A DNA stretch of 32,740 nt from Polyangiaceae bacterium (lineage in GTDB: Bacteria > Myxococcota_A > Polyangia > Polyangiales > Polyangiaceae). A model generated the notes under the pieces. That model worked only from the letters and a program-made list of their open reading frames with translations. It made no database searches and had not been told where the DNA came from. Of this stretch, positions 1 to 8,929 are shown piece by piece (positions within the stretch are counted from its first letter, which is position 1; each line of letters begins with the position of its first letter). The stretch covers positions 1 to 32,740 of the forward strand of contig JAICQQ010000085.1 in NCBI GenBank assembly GCA_025937785.1. Reading direction: 5' to 3'. The translations under genes were made by a program, and so were the position numbers.

Positions 1-101
1 GCCGAAGTGCGGAGGCGACGTGGTGTGGCAGGCCTGCAGGCGTGACAGGCTGGTACGCCGGAAGCGTTCGGAAGCACTGAGATCACGCCGCGAAGGGCCA
101 C

Positions 102-117
102 TGGCATGCGAACTGCA
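102..117 (+). promoter_or_regulatory. Weak sigma-54-like -24/-12 element before pcm
   Basis: TGGCATGCGAACTGCA has GG (103-104) and GC (115-116) exactly 10 bases apart and a TGGCA -24 block. The -12 block is CTGC rather than TTGC. Predicted +1 is near 128, three bases before ATG 131. Motif inference only. Confidence 0.3.
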
Positions 118-130
118 GCTTAGCCGTGGC

Positions 131-793
131 ATGGCCAACGCCTCGATCCAGCTGGACGACTCGACGTTCCGTATGCGCCGCACCGAACTGGTCGAGCGAG
201 GCCTGCGCGGGCGAGGCATTCGCGACGAGCGCGTGCTCGAGGTCATCGCCCGAGTCCCCCGCCACTTGTTCGTGCCGCCGGAGCTGACGGAGCACGCCTA
301 CGAAGATCGCGCGTTGCCCATCGGGTTCGGGCAAACGATCTCGCAACCGTACATGGTTGCCGTAATGCTCGAAACTCTTGGCCTGAAGGGCACGGAGCGG
401 GTCCTCGATGTCGGGACCGGTTCGGGATACCAGGCAGCATTGCTCAGCCTTTTGGCGCGCGAGGTGGTGTCCGTAGAGTTCATCGGCGCCTTGGCATCCA
501 GCGCGGAAGCCAAGCTGACGCAGCTTGGCTTTCGGGGGGTCGAAGTGGTGGTGGCGGACGGCAGCCTCGGATACGGGGCAGGCGCGCCGTATGATGCCAT
601 TCTGGTGGCCGCAGCAGCGGCCGATCTGCCGTTAGCGTTGATCGAGCAGCTAGCTGATGACGGTCAGCTGCTGGTCCCGGTGGGCGCCGGCCAGATTCAG
701 GAGCTGATCCTGGTTCACAAGCTGGGAACGCGCACCTCGACTCGAAAAATCGCCGATTGCTCCTTCGTCCCGCTGGTGACGCGGGCCGAGTGA
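131..793 (+). CDS. pcm: Protein-L-isoaspartate O-methyltransferase
   Basis: SAM-dependent methyltransferase that starts repair of isoaspartyl residues in aged proteins; cytoplasmic. The 220-residue product has the family signature GQTISQPYMVA (residues 67-77), the SAM-binding loop VLDVGTGSGY (91-100) and a closing SFVPLVTR segment, and its length is close to the usual 205-225. The frame stays open upstream to a GTG at 20 that has a GGAGG at 11-15, but those extra residues are basic and unlike the family, so ATG 131 is preferred. ATG 173 is a further option, since family similarity really begins there. ATG 131 has no Shine-Dalgarno sequence; a weak -24/-12 element ends 15 bases before it. The CBS-domain gene follows 149 bases downstream. 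Family call is firm, start is not. Confidence 0.9.
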   Translation: MANASIQLDDSTFRMRRTELVERGLRGRGIRDERVLEVIARVPRHLFVPPELTEHAYEDRALPIGFGQTISQPYMVAVMLETLGLKGTERVLDVGTGSGYQAALLSLLAREVVSVEFIGALASSAEAKLTQLGFRGVEVVVADGSLGYGAGAPYDAILVAAAAADLPLALIEQLADDGQLLVPVGAGQIQELILVHKLGTRTSTRKIADCSFVPLVTRAE

Positions 794-876
794 CCCAGCA
801 AGTCGCGCTGCCGCGATCGCCACGTTCGAGGCGGTGTGGTGACCATGTTCCCGCTGGCATCCCGGAGAAAGTGCGC

Positions 877-891
877 GGATCGACCCTTGCA
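877..891 (+). promoter_or_regulatory. Candidate sigma-54 element before CBS gene
   Basis: GGATCGACCCTTGCA: GG at 877-878, exact 10-base spacer, then TTGCA. The -24 side lacks the usual T and CAC. Predicted +1 about 902, a 41-base leader carrying the GGAGGA ribosome site. Confidence 0.33.
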
Positions 892-942
892 TCCTTGCTT
901 CCACGGCGCGCGGCGCGCCGCGGCCCAACCGGAGGACATCCC

Positions 943-1371
943 ATGCCCCAGCCCCAAATCCTCGACGAAGTCATGACGCGAAACCCTCGCACGCTGCCGT
1001 ACTCGAGCACGGTGCGGCAGGCAGCTCGAGAGATGAAACGCGCCGCCGTCGGTGCCATCGTCGTCGAAGCCGATGGAAAGCCCTGCGGTATCGTTACGGA
1101 TCGTGACATCGTGTTGCGCTGCGTAGCCGCCGGCGGCAACTGCGACGAGATGGCGCTCGGCTCCATCTGCACCCAGGAGCTGACCACGCTGTCGCCGCGT
1201 GACTCGGTCGATCAGGCGGTCCAGATGATGCGTAGCAAAGCCATTCGCCGCATTCCCGTCGTCGAAGATGGGGGTCGCGTCGTGGGTATCGTATCACTGG
1301 GTGATCTGGCGCAGACCCGCGATCCGGAGTCCGCGCTCGGCGCCATCAGCTCGGCGGCTCCCAACTCGTGA
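943..1371 (+). CDS. Two-CBS-domain protein
   Basis: A 142-residue protein made of two CBS motifs (about residues 8-60 and 74-130), the module that binds adenine nucleotides or SAM and acts as an energy or ligand sensor. Visible landmarks are VMTRNPRTLP, GIVTDRDIVLR, RRIPVVEDGGRVVGIVSLGDL and an Asp-rich T-D-R-D nucleotide-contact type motif in the first repeat. No other domain is present, so it is a stand-alone CBS pair that probably acts on a partner. ATG 943 is set by GGAGGA at 931-936; the in-frame extension back to 757 lacks CBS-like sequence. The stop codon lies inside the first unit of the 14-bp tandem array, so any change in the array start would touch its C-terminus. A GG-N10-TTGC element lies at 877-891. 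Confidence 0.88.
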   Translation: MPQPQILDEVMTRNPRTLPYSSTVRQAAREMKRAAVGAIVVEADGKPCGIVTDRDIVLRCVAAGGNCDEMALGSICTQELTTLSPRDSVDQAVQMMRSKAIRRIPVVEDGGRVVGIVSLGDLAQTRDPESALGAISSAAPNS

Positions 1372-1459
1372 AGGTAAAGTCGTGAAGGTAAAGTCGTGAA
1401 GGTAAAGTCGTGAAGGTAAAGTCGTGAAGGTAAAGTCGTGAAGGTAAAGTCGTGAAGGA
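1366..1459 (+). repeat. 14-bp tandem repeat array (6 perfect units plus a partial)
   Basis: Six identical head-to-tail copies of TCGTGAAGGTAAAG run from 1366 to 1449, then a diverged copy (TCGTGAAGGA, 1450-1459). The array begins at the last sense codon of the CBS gene and ends at the ribosome site of the Pro-rich gene. Each unit holds a GTG, an AAGG and a TGA, so it reads as a chain of five-codon mini-ORFs (GTG AAG GTA AAG TCG TGA) in which each start overlaps the previous stop as GTGA. Identical copies suggest recent slippage expansion. Confidence 0.95.
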
Positions 1460-1468
1460 AGCGAAATC

Positions 1469-1750
1469 GTGAACGTGGCAACGTCCCCCTCTCCCGACAC
1501 ACCCGACCCGCGAAAGGCCCCCGAACTGCCGCGTGAAGCGCCGCCGGAGGTTCCAGCACCGGACCCACCGCGCGAGGCGCCGCCTCCCGGGCCAGGGCCT
1601 GACATCCAGCTACCTCCTCACGTACCGGGTAACCCCGTAGAGGTGCCACCGGGCAGTCCGCCGCCGGCCGGGGACCCCGACGTGCCGGTGCCGGTCATCG
1701 AAGGCGAGGCCTCAGGCGGCGGTAACGAAGCACTCGAGCGTGCGCAGTAG
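1469..1750 (+). CDS. Small proline-rich hypothetical protein
   Basis: A 93-residue product with about one third proline plus Glu and Asp (PPREAPP, PDPP, PPGSPPP runs), with no signal peptide, membrane segment or cysteine. I recognise no domain; it is probably disordered, of the kind often found as short Pro-rich proteins in proteobacteria. GTG 1469 is preceded by GAAGGA (1454-1459), which is the diverged last unit of the tandem array. It follows the CBS gene by 97 bases, all of it array. Its last 39 bases overlap the 3' end of the transaldolase gene on the other strand. The composition could arise by chance in high-GC DNA, so reality is likely but unproven. Confidence 0.6.
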   Translation: MNVATSPSPDTPDPRKAPELPREAPPEVPAPDPPREAPPPGPGPDIQLPPHVPGNPVEVPPGSPPPAGDPDVPVPVIEGEASGGGNEALERAQ

Positions 1751-2821
1751 GCCGTCGAACGGCTTCGCAAACTTCTCGACGCCTTCGCTCTCCAGCTTCT
1801 GCGTCACCCGCTCGATGTCGATGCCCACTTGGGCCAGTTGCTCGAAGGCGATGCGCGCGCGCTCGACGCCTTCATGCACACGGGTGGCAGGGTTGCCGCG
1901 CTTTCGATAAACCTCGAGCGTCTCGGGCGGAATGGTGGTGATCGTCTCGGGTCCGATCAGCGCTTCGACGTACTTCAACGCGTCGTAGTTGGGGTTCTTC
2001 GTGCCGGTGCTGCCCCAGAGCAGCCATTGAGGCCGCGCGCCGCGCGCACTCAGCGCGCTCCACCTGCCGCCAGCGCACAGCTCGAGATATCCGTCGTAGG
2101 CCAGCTTGGCCGAAGCCAGCGCGATGCTCCCCAACAGTTGCTGCGCCGCGCCAGCCGTGCTGCCGCCCGCTTTGGCGATTGCTTCGAGCTCGGGATCGAC
2201 CGCCGCGTCGATCCGGCTGAGGAAGAAGCTGGCCACGGAGCGAATATTCGAAAGGCTGAGCCCCTTGGAGGCGCGTCGCTCGAGCCCGGTCATGAAGGCA
2301 TTGGCGACCTCGAGATAACGGGGGACGCTGAACACCAGCGTCACGTTCACGTTGACGCCCTGCTCGGTGAGCTGAGTGATCGCCATCAGGCCTTCGCGCG
2401 TCGCTGGGACTTTGACGAAGACGTTTGGTCGCCCAAGCTCGCTGAACAAGCGCGCCGCCTCTGCCACCGTGGCACGCGCGTCGAACGCAAGCCGCGGATC
2501 GACCTCGAGGCTTACCCAGCCATGCCAACCGTCGGTGCTGTCGAACAACGGTCGAAATTGGTCCGCGGCAGCGCCGAGCTCGTCGAGCGCCAAGGCCTCA
2601 TACAACGCCTTCGCGGAGCTCAGGTCCTGCGCCCGCGCCCGGACCTCGTCGCGCTGGGCCAGGGGGGGCAAAGCCTTCGCCAGAATTGCGGGGTTCGACG
2701 TGAGGCCCTTCAGCCCGTCCTCGCTGATGTGCCGCTGCAGTTTGCCCCGCAGCAGCTCGTGGTCGTAGTGGTCGAGCCACACGGCTTGACCGAAGGTTTC
2801 GATGCGCTTGATGGGGTTCAT
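1712..2821 (-). CDS. tal: Transaldolase
   Basis: Pentose-phosphate enzyme that moves a dihydroxyacetone unit between sugar phosphates through a Schiff-base lysine; cytoplasmic. The 369 residues match the long transaldolase class of actinobacteria and cyanobacteria. Landmarks are GLTSNPAI (39-46), the Schiff-base lysine in NVFVKVPAT (Lys137), GVNVNVTLVFS, and WGSTGTKNPNYDALKYVE. The ATG at 2821 has AGAGGGAG just upstream. It lies 51 bases downstream of a kinase gene on the same strand and may be the last gene of the kinase-kinase-transaldolase unit. Its 3' end overlaps the Pro-rich gene tail to tail. Confidence 0.93.
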   Translation of the reverse strand: MNPIKRIETFGQAVWLDHYDHELLRGKLQRHISEDGLKGLTSNPAILAKALPPLAQRDEVRARAQDLSSAKALYEALALDELGAAADQFRPLFDSTDGWHGWVSLEVDPRLAFDARATVAEAARLFSELGRPNVFVKVPATREGLMAITQLTEQGVNVNVTLVFSVPRYLEVANAFMTGLERRASKGLSLSNIRSVASFFLSRIDAAVDPELEAIAKAGGSTAGAAQQLLGSIALASAKLAYDGYLELCAGGRWSALSARGARPQWLLWGSTGTKNPNYDALKYVEALIGPETITTIPPETLEVYRKRGNPATRVHEGVERARIAFEQLAQVGIDIERVTQKLESEGVEKFAKPFDGLLRTLECFVTAA

Positions 2822-2872
2822 GCTCCCTCTTTTCGGGGCACGCTGCGGCCCAGGAGATGCTCGCTGGCGGGG

Positions 2873-4456
<1,584 letters not shown>

Positions 4457-4465
4457 GCGGGGTGG

Positions 4466-6097
4466 TCACGGTTGGTTGGGGTGAGAAAGGGCCTCGTCGA
4501 GCGTGACCTCGTCGACCGGAACGAGGTTTTCTTGCTCCAGCCAGCGCTGGTAGCGCGCGTCGATCTCCTCGCGGCTGAGGGTGGTTTCCTGCGGGGTCTT
4601 TGGGGTGGCTGGGTGCGGTTCGGTCCGCGACGCTTCGGGAGTCGGCGGGACGGGGAGCGGCGCGGGCGAGGCTACGACGGGGAGTGGCGCGGCGGGCGAG
4701 GCTACGACGGGATTCACCGCGGGCGGGTCCGTAGGCACGGTAGCGGGGGACCCGGTCACCAGCCGCGGGAGCACCTGCGGCGGCTTCCATGAGCTCGACA
4801 CCTGCTCGAAGCGCGAAGGGTTTTCGGAGAGGTCGAGCCCCTGGCTCCAGGCTTTCACGTTGTCGAGGCCGCCGAGCGAGACGCTGCCGAGTGCCACCAG
4901 CGCCATCACCAACCCCGCAGCCATGAACATCGCGGAGGTCAAGCCGTGGCTCTTCGGCAGGCCCGCCGCGCGTAGCTCGTCGTGGGTAGGCTCGTCAGCG
5001 AAGGCGAGCGAGCGCGCCTCGGACAAGCCGACTCTGACGGGCGCCGCGCTGCCGCCCGAAAGCGGCTGTTGCGCGGGAGCCGGGGGGGGGAGCGGTCGAG
5101 TGCTACTGGGTGCCGGCGCGGGCTCGGCGACGGGCAGCCCGGCGACAGCAGGCACCTCGACCAGTCGCGGGGGGGCCAAGAGGGCGCGCAAGGCGCGCCG
5201 CAGCTCGTCGACCGACTGGAACCGCTCCGCCGCCGCTTTGCGCAGACAGCGCAGGATGACGGCTTCGAGCGCTTGTGGAGCGTCTGGACAGCGGGCGGAC
5301 AGCGGTTGAGGATCTTCCGCGATCACTTGCCATTGCACCTGGGCGATGGTCTCCCCATTGAACGGAAGTTTCCCGGTGATGGCTTCGTAGAGCACGACTC
5401 CGAGCGACCAAACGTCGGTTCTTTCGTCGACCAGCGCGGGGTTCTGTACCTGCTCGGGTGACATGTATAACGGCGAGCCAATGCTGTCACCGGGAAGCGT
5501 CATGCGCGCTTCGTCCTGCCGGATGTTCTTGGAGATCCCAAAGTCGAGAATTTTGACCAATGGCTCTGCCGATCCGGCCTGGATCACGTACAAGTGCTCG
5601 GGTTTCAGGTCGCGGTGCACGACGCCGTGAGCGTGCGCTTCGGCAAGACCGTCACACGCCTGTGCGACGTACGCCACCGCGACAGGCCAAGGCAACGGCC
5701 CCGACTGGGCCAGCAGCGAGGCCATGTCTTGCCCCACCAGGCGCTCCATTACCAGGTATGCTTCGCCGGTGTGCAGTTTGCCGGCGTCGAACACGCGGGC
5801 AATGTGCGGGCTCGTAAGCGCGGCCACGTTCCGAGCCTCGTTGACGAAGCGCTCGAGAATGTGGCTGTCCTGCGAGAATTGCGGCCGAACGATTTTGATC
5901 GCGACGGGGCTTCCGAGCTCGATATGAGTGCCTTCGAAAACCAGGCCCATGCCGCCAGAACCCAAGAGCGATCCTACGCGATAACGTCCGCCGACGATCT
6001 GACCTGCCGCCAGCGAGCCCCCGATCCTACGGGCGGGTCCGGAGCCCACGGCGGCGAGCGTGTCGTCGTACACCATAGACGGATCGACGGATGCCAT
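4466..6097 (-). CDS. Transmembrane Ser/Thr protein kinase (Hanks type)
   Basis: A 543-residue kinase from ATG 6097. The catalytic domain has glycine loop GSGGMG, VAIKIV, HRDLKPEH, DFGIS and a SPE motif (SPLYMSPEQ); it is followed by a Pro/Ala linker, one membrane helix (SAMFMAAGLVMALVALGSV) and a repetitive Pro-Val-Ala-Ser extracytoplasmic tail containing EIDARYQRW. HRDLKPEHL replaces the usual N of the catalytic loop with H (HRDLKPxN to HRDLKPEH), which would remove a magnesium ligand. The frame is open upstream to 6313 but that part overlaps htrA and looks non-coding. ATG 6076 is an alternative start. A good -24/-12 element ends 14 bases before ATG 6097. It heads a unit with the kinase 9 bases downstream. 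Confidence 0.9.
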   Translation of the reverse strand: MASVDPSMVYDDTLAAVGSGPARRIGGSLAAGQIVGGRYRVGSLLGSGGMGLVFEGTHIELGSPVAIKIVRPQFSQDSHILERFVNEARNVAALTSPHIARVFDAGKLHTGEAYLVMERLVGQDMASLLAQSGPLPWPVAVAYVAQACDGLAEAHAHGVVHRDLKPEHLYVIQAGSAEPLVKILDFGISKNIRQDEARMTLPGDSIGSPLYMSPEQVQNPALVDERTDVWSLGVVLYEAITGKLPFNGETIAQVQWQVIAEDPQPLSARCPDAPQALEAVILRCLRKAAAERFQSVDELRRALRALLAPPRLVEVPAVAGLPVAEPAPAPSSTRPLPPPAPAQQPLSGGSAAPVRVGLSEARSLAFADEPTHDELRAAGLPKSHGLTSAMFMAAGLVMALVALGSVSLGGLDNVKAWSQGLDLSENPSRFEQVSSSWKPPQVLPRLVTGSPATVPTDPPAVNPVVASPAAPLPVVASPAPLPVPPTPEASRTEPHPATPKTPQETTLSREEIDARYQRWLEQENLVPVDEVTLDEALSHPNQP

Positions 6098-6109
6098 CCC
6101 TCGAGACTC

Positions 6110-6125
6110 AGCAAGGGACGTACCA
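6110..6125 (-). promoter_or_regulatory. Sigma-54 promoter for kinase unit
   Basis: On the minus strand TGGTACGTCCCTTGCT: one change from TGGCACG-N4-TTGCT with exact GG-N10-GC spacing. Predicted +1 about 6099, so ATG 6097 would be almost leaderless, or ATG 6076 would have a 23-base leader. Confidence 0.5.
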
Positions 6126-6311
6126 CTGGCTTTCCCCAGACTTGGCCTCGACGTGTGTTGCTTTTGCTGCGGCAGAATGCGCCAGCGCCCCCCAGAACGC
6201 CCCAGCCGACGGATCGAGGCGCCAAAAGCGCGGGGAATAGAGACGGCTCCCGCCTTGTCTTCCGGGGAAGCCAACCCGTTTCGGTCCAGTCGCCGGACGA
6301 GGAGATATTCC

Positions 6312-7484
6312 ATGCATCACAACCGTACCTGGAAGGGCCCGCGGCTACGCTGGCTCGCGTTCTCGACGGCATTCGCGGCGGCCGGCACGGCGGCGTTCTT
6401 GCATTGGGGACCCGAGGAGCTCCCCCGCGCCGGGTCCATTGTTGGCGAAAAGCCCACCGCCGTGCCATGGCCGAGCGTCGCCCGGGCGCAAGCGCGCGCA
6501 GCAGAACCTCCGTCCCTGGCGAGCATTGCAGAAGCCGCCACGCAAAGTGTCGTGTCCGTATCGTCGACCCTGGCGCGGCGTGAGCCAGCTGCCGGGCCCT
6601 TCGACGACCCTCGCTTTCGGTACTTTGGCTCCCCGGAGCGACAAGCACGCGGGCTGGGCTCGGGCGTGATCGTCGCCAAGGATGGTACGGTGCTCACGAA
6701 TAGTCACGTCGTCGATAAGGCCAGCGAGATCATGGTCACGCTGCCCGATGGGCGCGAGTTCAAAGCCGAGGTGCGTGGCAGCGATCCCAAAAGTGACCTG
6801 GCAGTCCTGAAGTTGCAGGGAGATTTCGGCGACTTGAAACCCATCGAGATGGGGGATTCGAAGCGCCTGCGCCTCGGTGACGTCGTGCTCGCCATTGGCA
6901 ACCCTTTCGGGCTCGGTCAGACCGTCACTATGGGGATCGTGTCCGCTACCAGCCGCGCTGGCATGGGCATCGTGGACTACGAAGACTTCATCCAGACGGA
7001 CGCGGCGATCAATCCGGGCAATTCTGGCGGCGCCATGGTGAACATGGAGGGAAAGCTGGTCGGCATCAACACCGCCATTCTGTCGCGGTCCGGGGGCTAC
7101 CAGGGGATCGGATTTGCGATTCCGACCGCGATGGCTCAACCCATCATGAAGAGCATCCTCGAGCACGGCAAGGTCGTGCGCGGTTGGCTCGGCGTAGGCA
7201 TTCAGGACATCGACGCTGACTTGCAGCAAGCACTGGGGCTCGAGGAGCGAAAGGGCGCGCTGGTCTCGGCGCTGACGGCCGGTGGCCCGGCTGCGAGCGC
7301 GGGCCTCGAGCGTGGGGATGTCGTGGTAGAGTTCGCGGGGCAGCCAGTGGCCAGCGCCACGGCGTTCCGCAATCGCGTGGCTGCAGCCGCCCCGGGCTCG
7401 CACCAGAAGCTCGTGGTCATTCGCGACGGGCAGCGAATACAGCTCGAGGCTCGCCTGGGCACGCTGCCCCATCGCGAGACCTGA
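6312..7484 (+). CDS. htrA: HtrA/Deg-family periplasmic serine protease
   Basis: Envelope quality-control protease of 390 residues. Basic start and hydrophobic segment (14-30) form a signal peptide or anchor. The trypsin-like domain carries the triad His132 (TNSHVV), Asp162 (SDLAVLKL) and Ser238 (GNSGG), and NPFGLGQTVTMGIVSA is the characteristic loop. One PDZ domain follows (about 291-385, GWLGVGIQDI onward), so the layout is DegS/HtrA-like rather than two-PDZ DegP. ATG 6312 has GAGGAG at 6299-6304; longer in-frame extension to 6060 is rejected. It is divergent from the kinase unit (214-base gap) and 77 bases ahead of another kinase, so it sits between genes for membrane kinases. Confidence 0.95.
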   Translation: MHHNRTWKGPRLRWLAFSTAFAAAGTAAFLHWGPEELPRAGSIVGEKPTAVPWPSVARAQARAAEPPSLASIAEAATQSVVSVSSTLARREPAAGPFDDPRFRYFGSPERQARGLGSGVIVAKDGTVLTNSHVVDKASEIMVTLPDGREFKAEVRGSDPKSDLAVLKLQGDFGDLKPIEMGDSKRLRLGDVVLAIGNPFGLGQTVTMGIVSATSRAGMGIVDYEDFIQTDAAINPGNSGGAMVNMEGKLVGINTAILSRSGGYQGIGFAIPTAMAQPIMKSILEHGKVVRGWLGVGIQDIDADLQQALGLEERKGALVSALTAGGPAASAGLERGDVVVEFAGQPVASATAFRNRVAAAAPGSHQKLVVIRDGQRIQLEARLGTLPHRET

Positions 7485-7532
7485 CGCCGAGCCTGAGCCA
7501 CCCGGGGCAGGGACTGGAACCTCAGCGTGAGC

Positions 7533-7547
7533 GGCACACAAATTGCT
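7533..7547 (+). promoter_or_regulatory. Sigma-54 promoter before kinase
   Basis: GGCACACAAATTGCT is a near-ideal -24/-12 element: GGCAC, exact 10-base spacing between GG and GC, and TTGCT. Predicted +1 about 7558, four bases before the GTG at 7562, which has no Shine-Dalgarno sequence. Confidence 0.55.
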
Positions 7548-7561
7548 CCCTGCAAGCGCTC

Positions 7562-8929
7562 GTGGACACTGAGTACCTGGCTCCCAACGCGTCACTGGTC
7601 GAGGCCGCGGGCGCGCGGGCGCTCCCGCGGCTGATCGCGGAGCGCTATCGCATCGATGGGTTGCTCGCCGAGGGCGGCATGGGGGTCGTGTTCCACGGCT
7701 GGCACGTGTTGCTCGAGCAACCCATCGCGATCAAAGTGCTGAAAGACGAATACTCGGGCAACCCGGAAGCAGTAGCGCGGTTCTTGAGGGAGGCTCGTGC
7801 CACCGCCGGGCTCCAGGGGCGCCACGTCGCCCACGTCTTCGACATCGGCAAAATCAATGGTCGGACCCCGTTCATGGTGACCGAGCTCTTGCACGGGGCG
7901 GATCTGGGGAAACTCCTGGCAGGTGGCCCCTTCTCGCCCGAGCAAGCCGTAACGACACTGCTCGCCGTCTGCGATGCGGTGCTGGAAGTTCACGCGGCCG
8001 GCATCGTGCACCGCGATCTGAAACCGGACAACCTGTTCCTCGTGGAAGAATCCGAATCGCCCTATGTGAAGATCTTGGACTTTGGCGTGGCCAGGCCTCT
8101 GCGTTCGAACTTGACGTCGCCGGAGCGCGGAGTCGGATCGCCCCACTACATGTCTCCCGAGCAGATCCTGACCCCACAGCAGGTGGACTTCCGTAGCGAT
8201 GTCTGGTCGCTGGGCGTGGTGCTCTACGAGCTCTTGACCGCCGAGCCTCCCTTCTCTGCAGCGACGATCCCGGAGCTGTGTGCGCGCATCGTACGCTCTG
8301 ACTTCACGCGAGCGGCGAATTGGAGCTCGTTGCCGCCCGGGCTAGCCGCGATCATCTGCCGCTGTCTCGAGAAGGATCGGGAGGCTCGCTATGCCAACGT
8401 CTCCGAACTCCGGAAGGCCCTGAGCGCCGTGCAGCTCGGCGCTCCTATCCGAAACGCCGAGCCTGAACCCGTGCGCGTGCGAGGCTCGGGTGCGCTGCTC
8501 TTGGCGACATCCGTCGTCGCCGGTGCGCTGAGCTTTGCCGGTGTCGTCGTGGTACTCGATCGTGCGACCGCAGCCACCCCGGCTCGCGGAACCGCCGTCG
8601 CTGCCAGCGTCGCCCCGCGCGGCACCGTGCCAGCATCGAGCCCACCGCCAAATGTCGGAGGCTCCCCCCAAGTATCAGGTCCGACCGGCGCCGTGGCGGT
8701 GGAGCCTGTACCGCCTCCACAAGTTGGTTTGGCCTGCGCGCCCCCGGTGACCGCGACGACGACCTCCTCGCGCCCCGAGCGTATTCCGCTGCGCGTGGAG
8801 CGCGAAGCGCGCCGTGAGGCTCCCCCCGCGCCGAGCTGGCTTTGGCTCGAGCGGGACGCGGGACGGCCGGAGCTTGCGCACCAGGACATCGTCAGCCCTT
8901 ACACGAGCAAGCCTTGGCCCCGCCGCTGA
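7562..8929 (+). CDS. Transmembrane Ser/Thr protein kinase (Hanks type)
   Basis: A 455-residue kinase with catalytic domain at about 29-290: loop AEGGMG (36-41, first Gly replaced by Ala), Lys58 in PIAIK, HRDLKPDN (150-157), DFG (173-175) and SPE (198-200). A membrane helix follows at about 309-332, then a Pro/Ala/Thr-rich outer segment ending HQDIVSPY, which resembles the NDLINPY end of the kinase at 2873. The kinase core is close to those at 2873 and 31141, sharing GWH..L.(E/D)(Q/E)P before the invariant lysine, so these three form one subfamily. GTG 7562 lies only a few residues before the domain and has no Shine-Dalgarno sequence. The Cys-rich lipoprotein gene overlaps its 3' end. Confidence 0.92.
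   Translation: MDTEYLAPNASLVEAAGARALPRLIAERYRIDGLLAEGGMGVVFHGWHVLLEQPIAIKVLKDEYSGNPEAVARFLREARATAGLQGRHVAHVFDIGKINGRTPFMVTELLHGADLGKLLAGGPFSPEQAVTTLLAVCDAVLEVHAAGIVHRDLKPDNLFLVEESESPYVKILDFGVARPLRSNLTSPERGVGSPHYMSPEQILTPQQVDFRSDVWSLGVVLYELLTAEPPFSAATIPELCARIVRSDFTRAANWSSLPPGLAAIICRCLEKDREARYANVSELRKALSAVQLGAPIRNAEPEPVRVRGSGALLLATSVVAGALSFAGVVVVLDRATAATPARGTAVAASVAPRGTVPASSPPPNVGGSPQVSGPTGAVAVEPVPPPQVGLACAPPVTATTTSSRPERIPLRVEREARREAPPAPSWLWLERDAGRPELAHQDIVSPYTSKPWPRR

Noticed and set aside
6245..6258. GG-N10-GT element before htrA
   Set aside because: TTGT replaces TTGC and there is no TGGCAC, so it is too weak to call.
6060..6311. In-frame extension upstream of htrA
   Set aside because: It overlaps the divergent kinase start, lacks a signal peptide layout, and GAGGAG marks ATG 6312.
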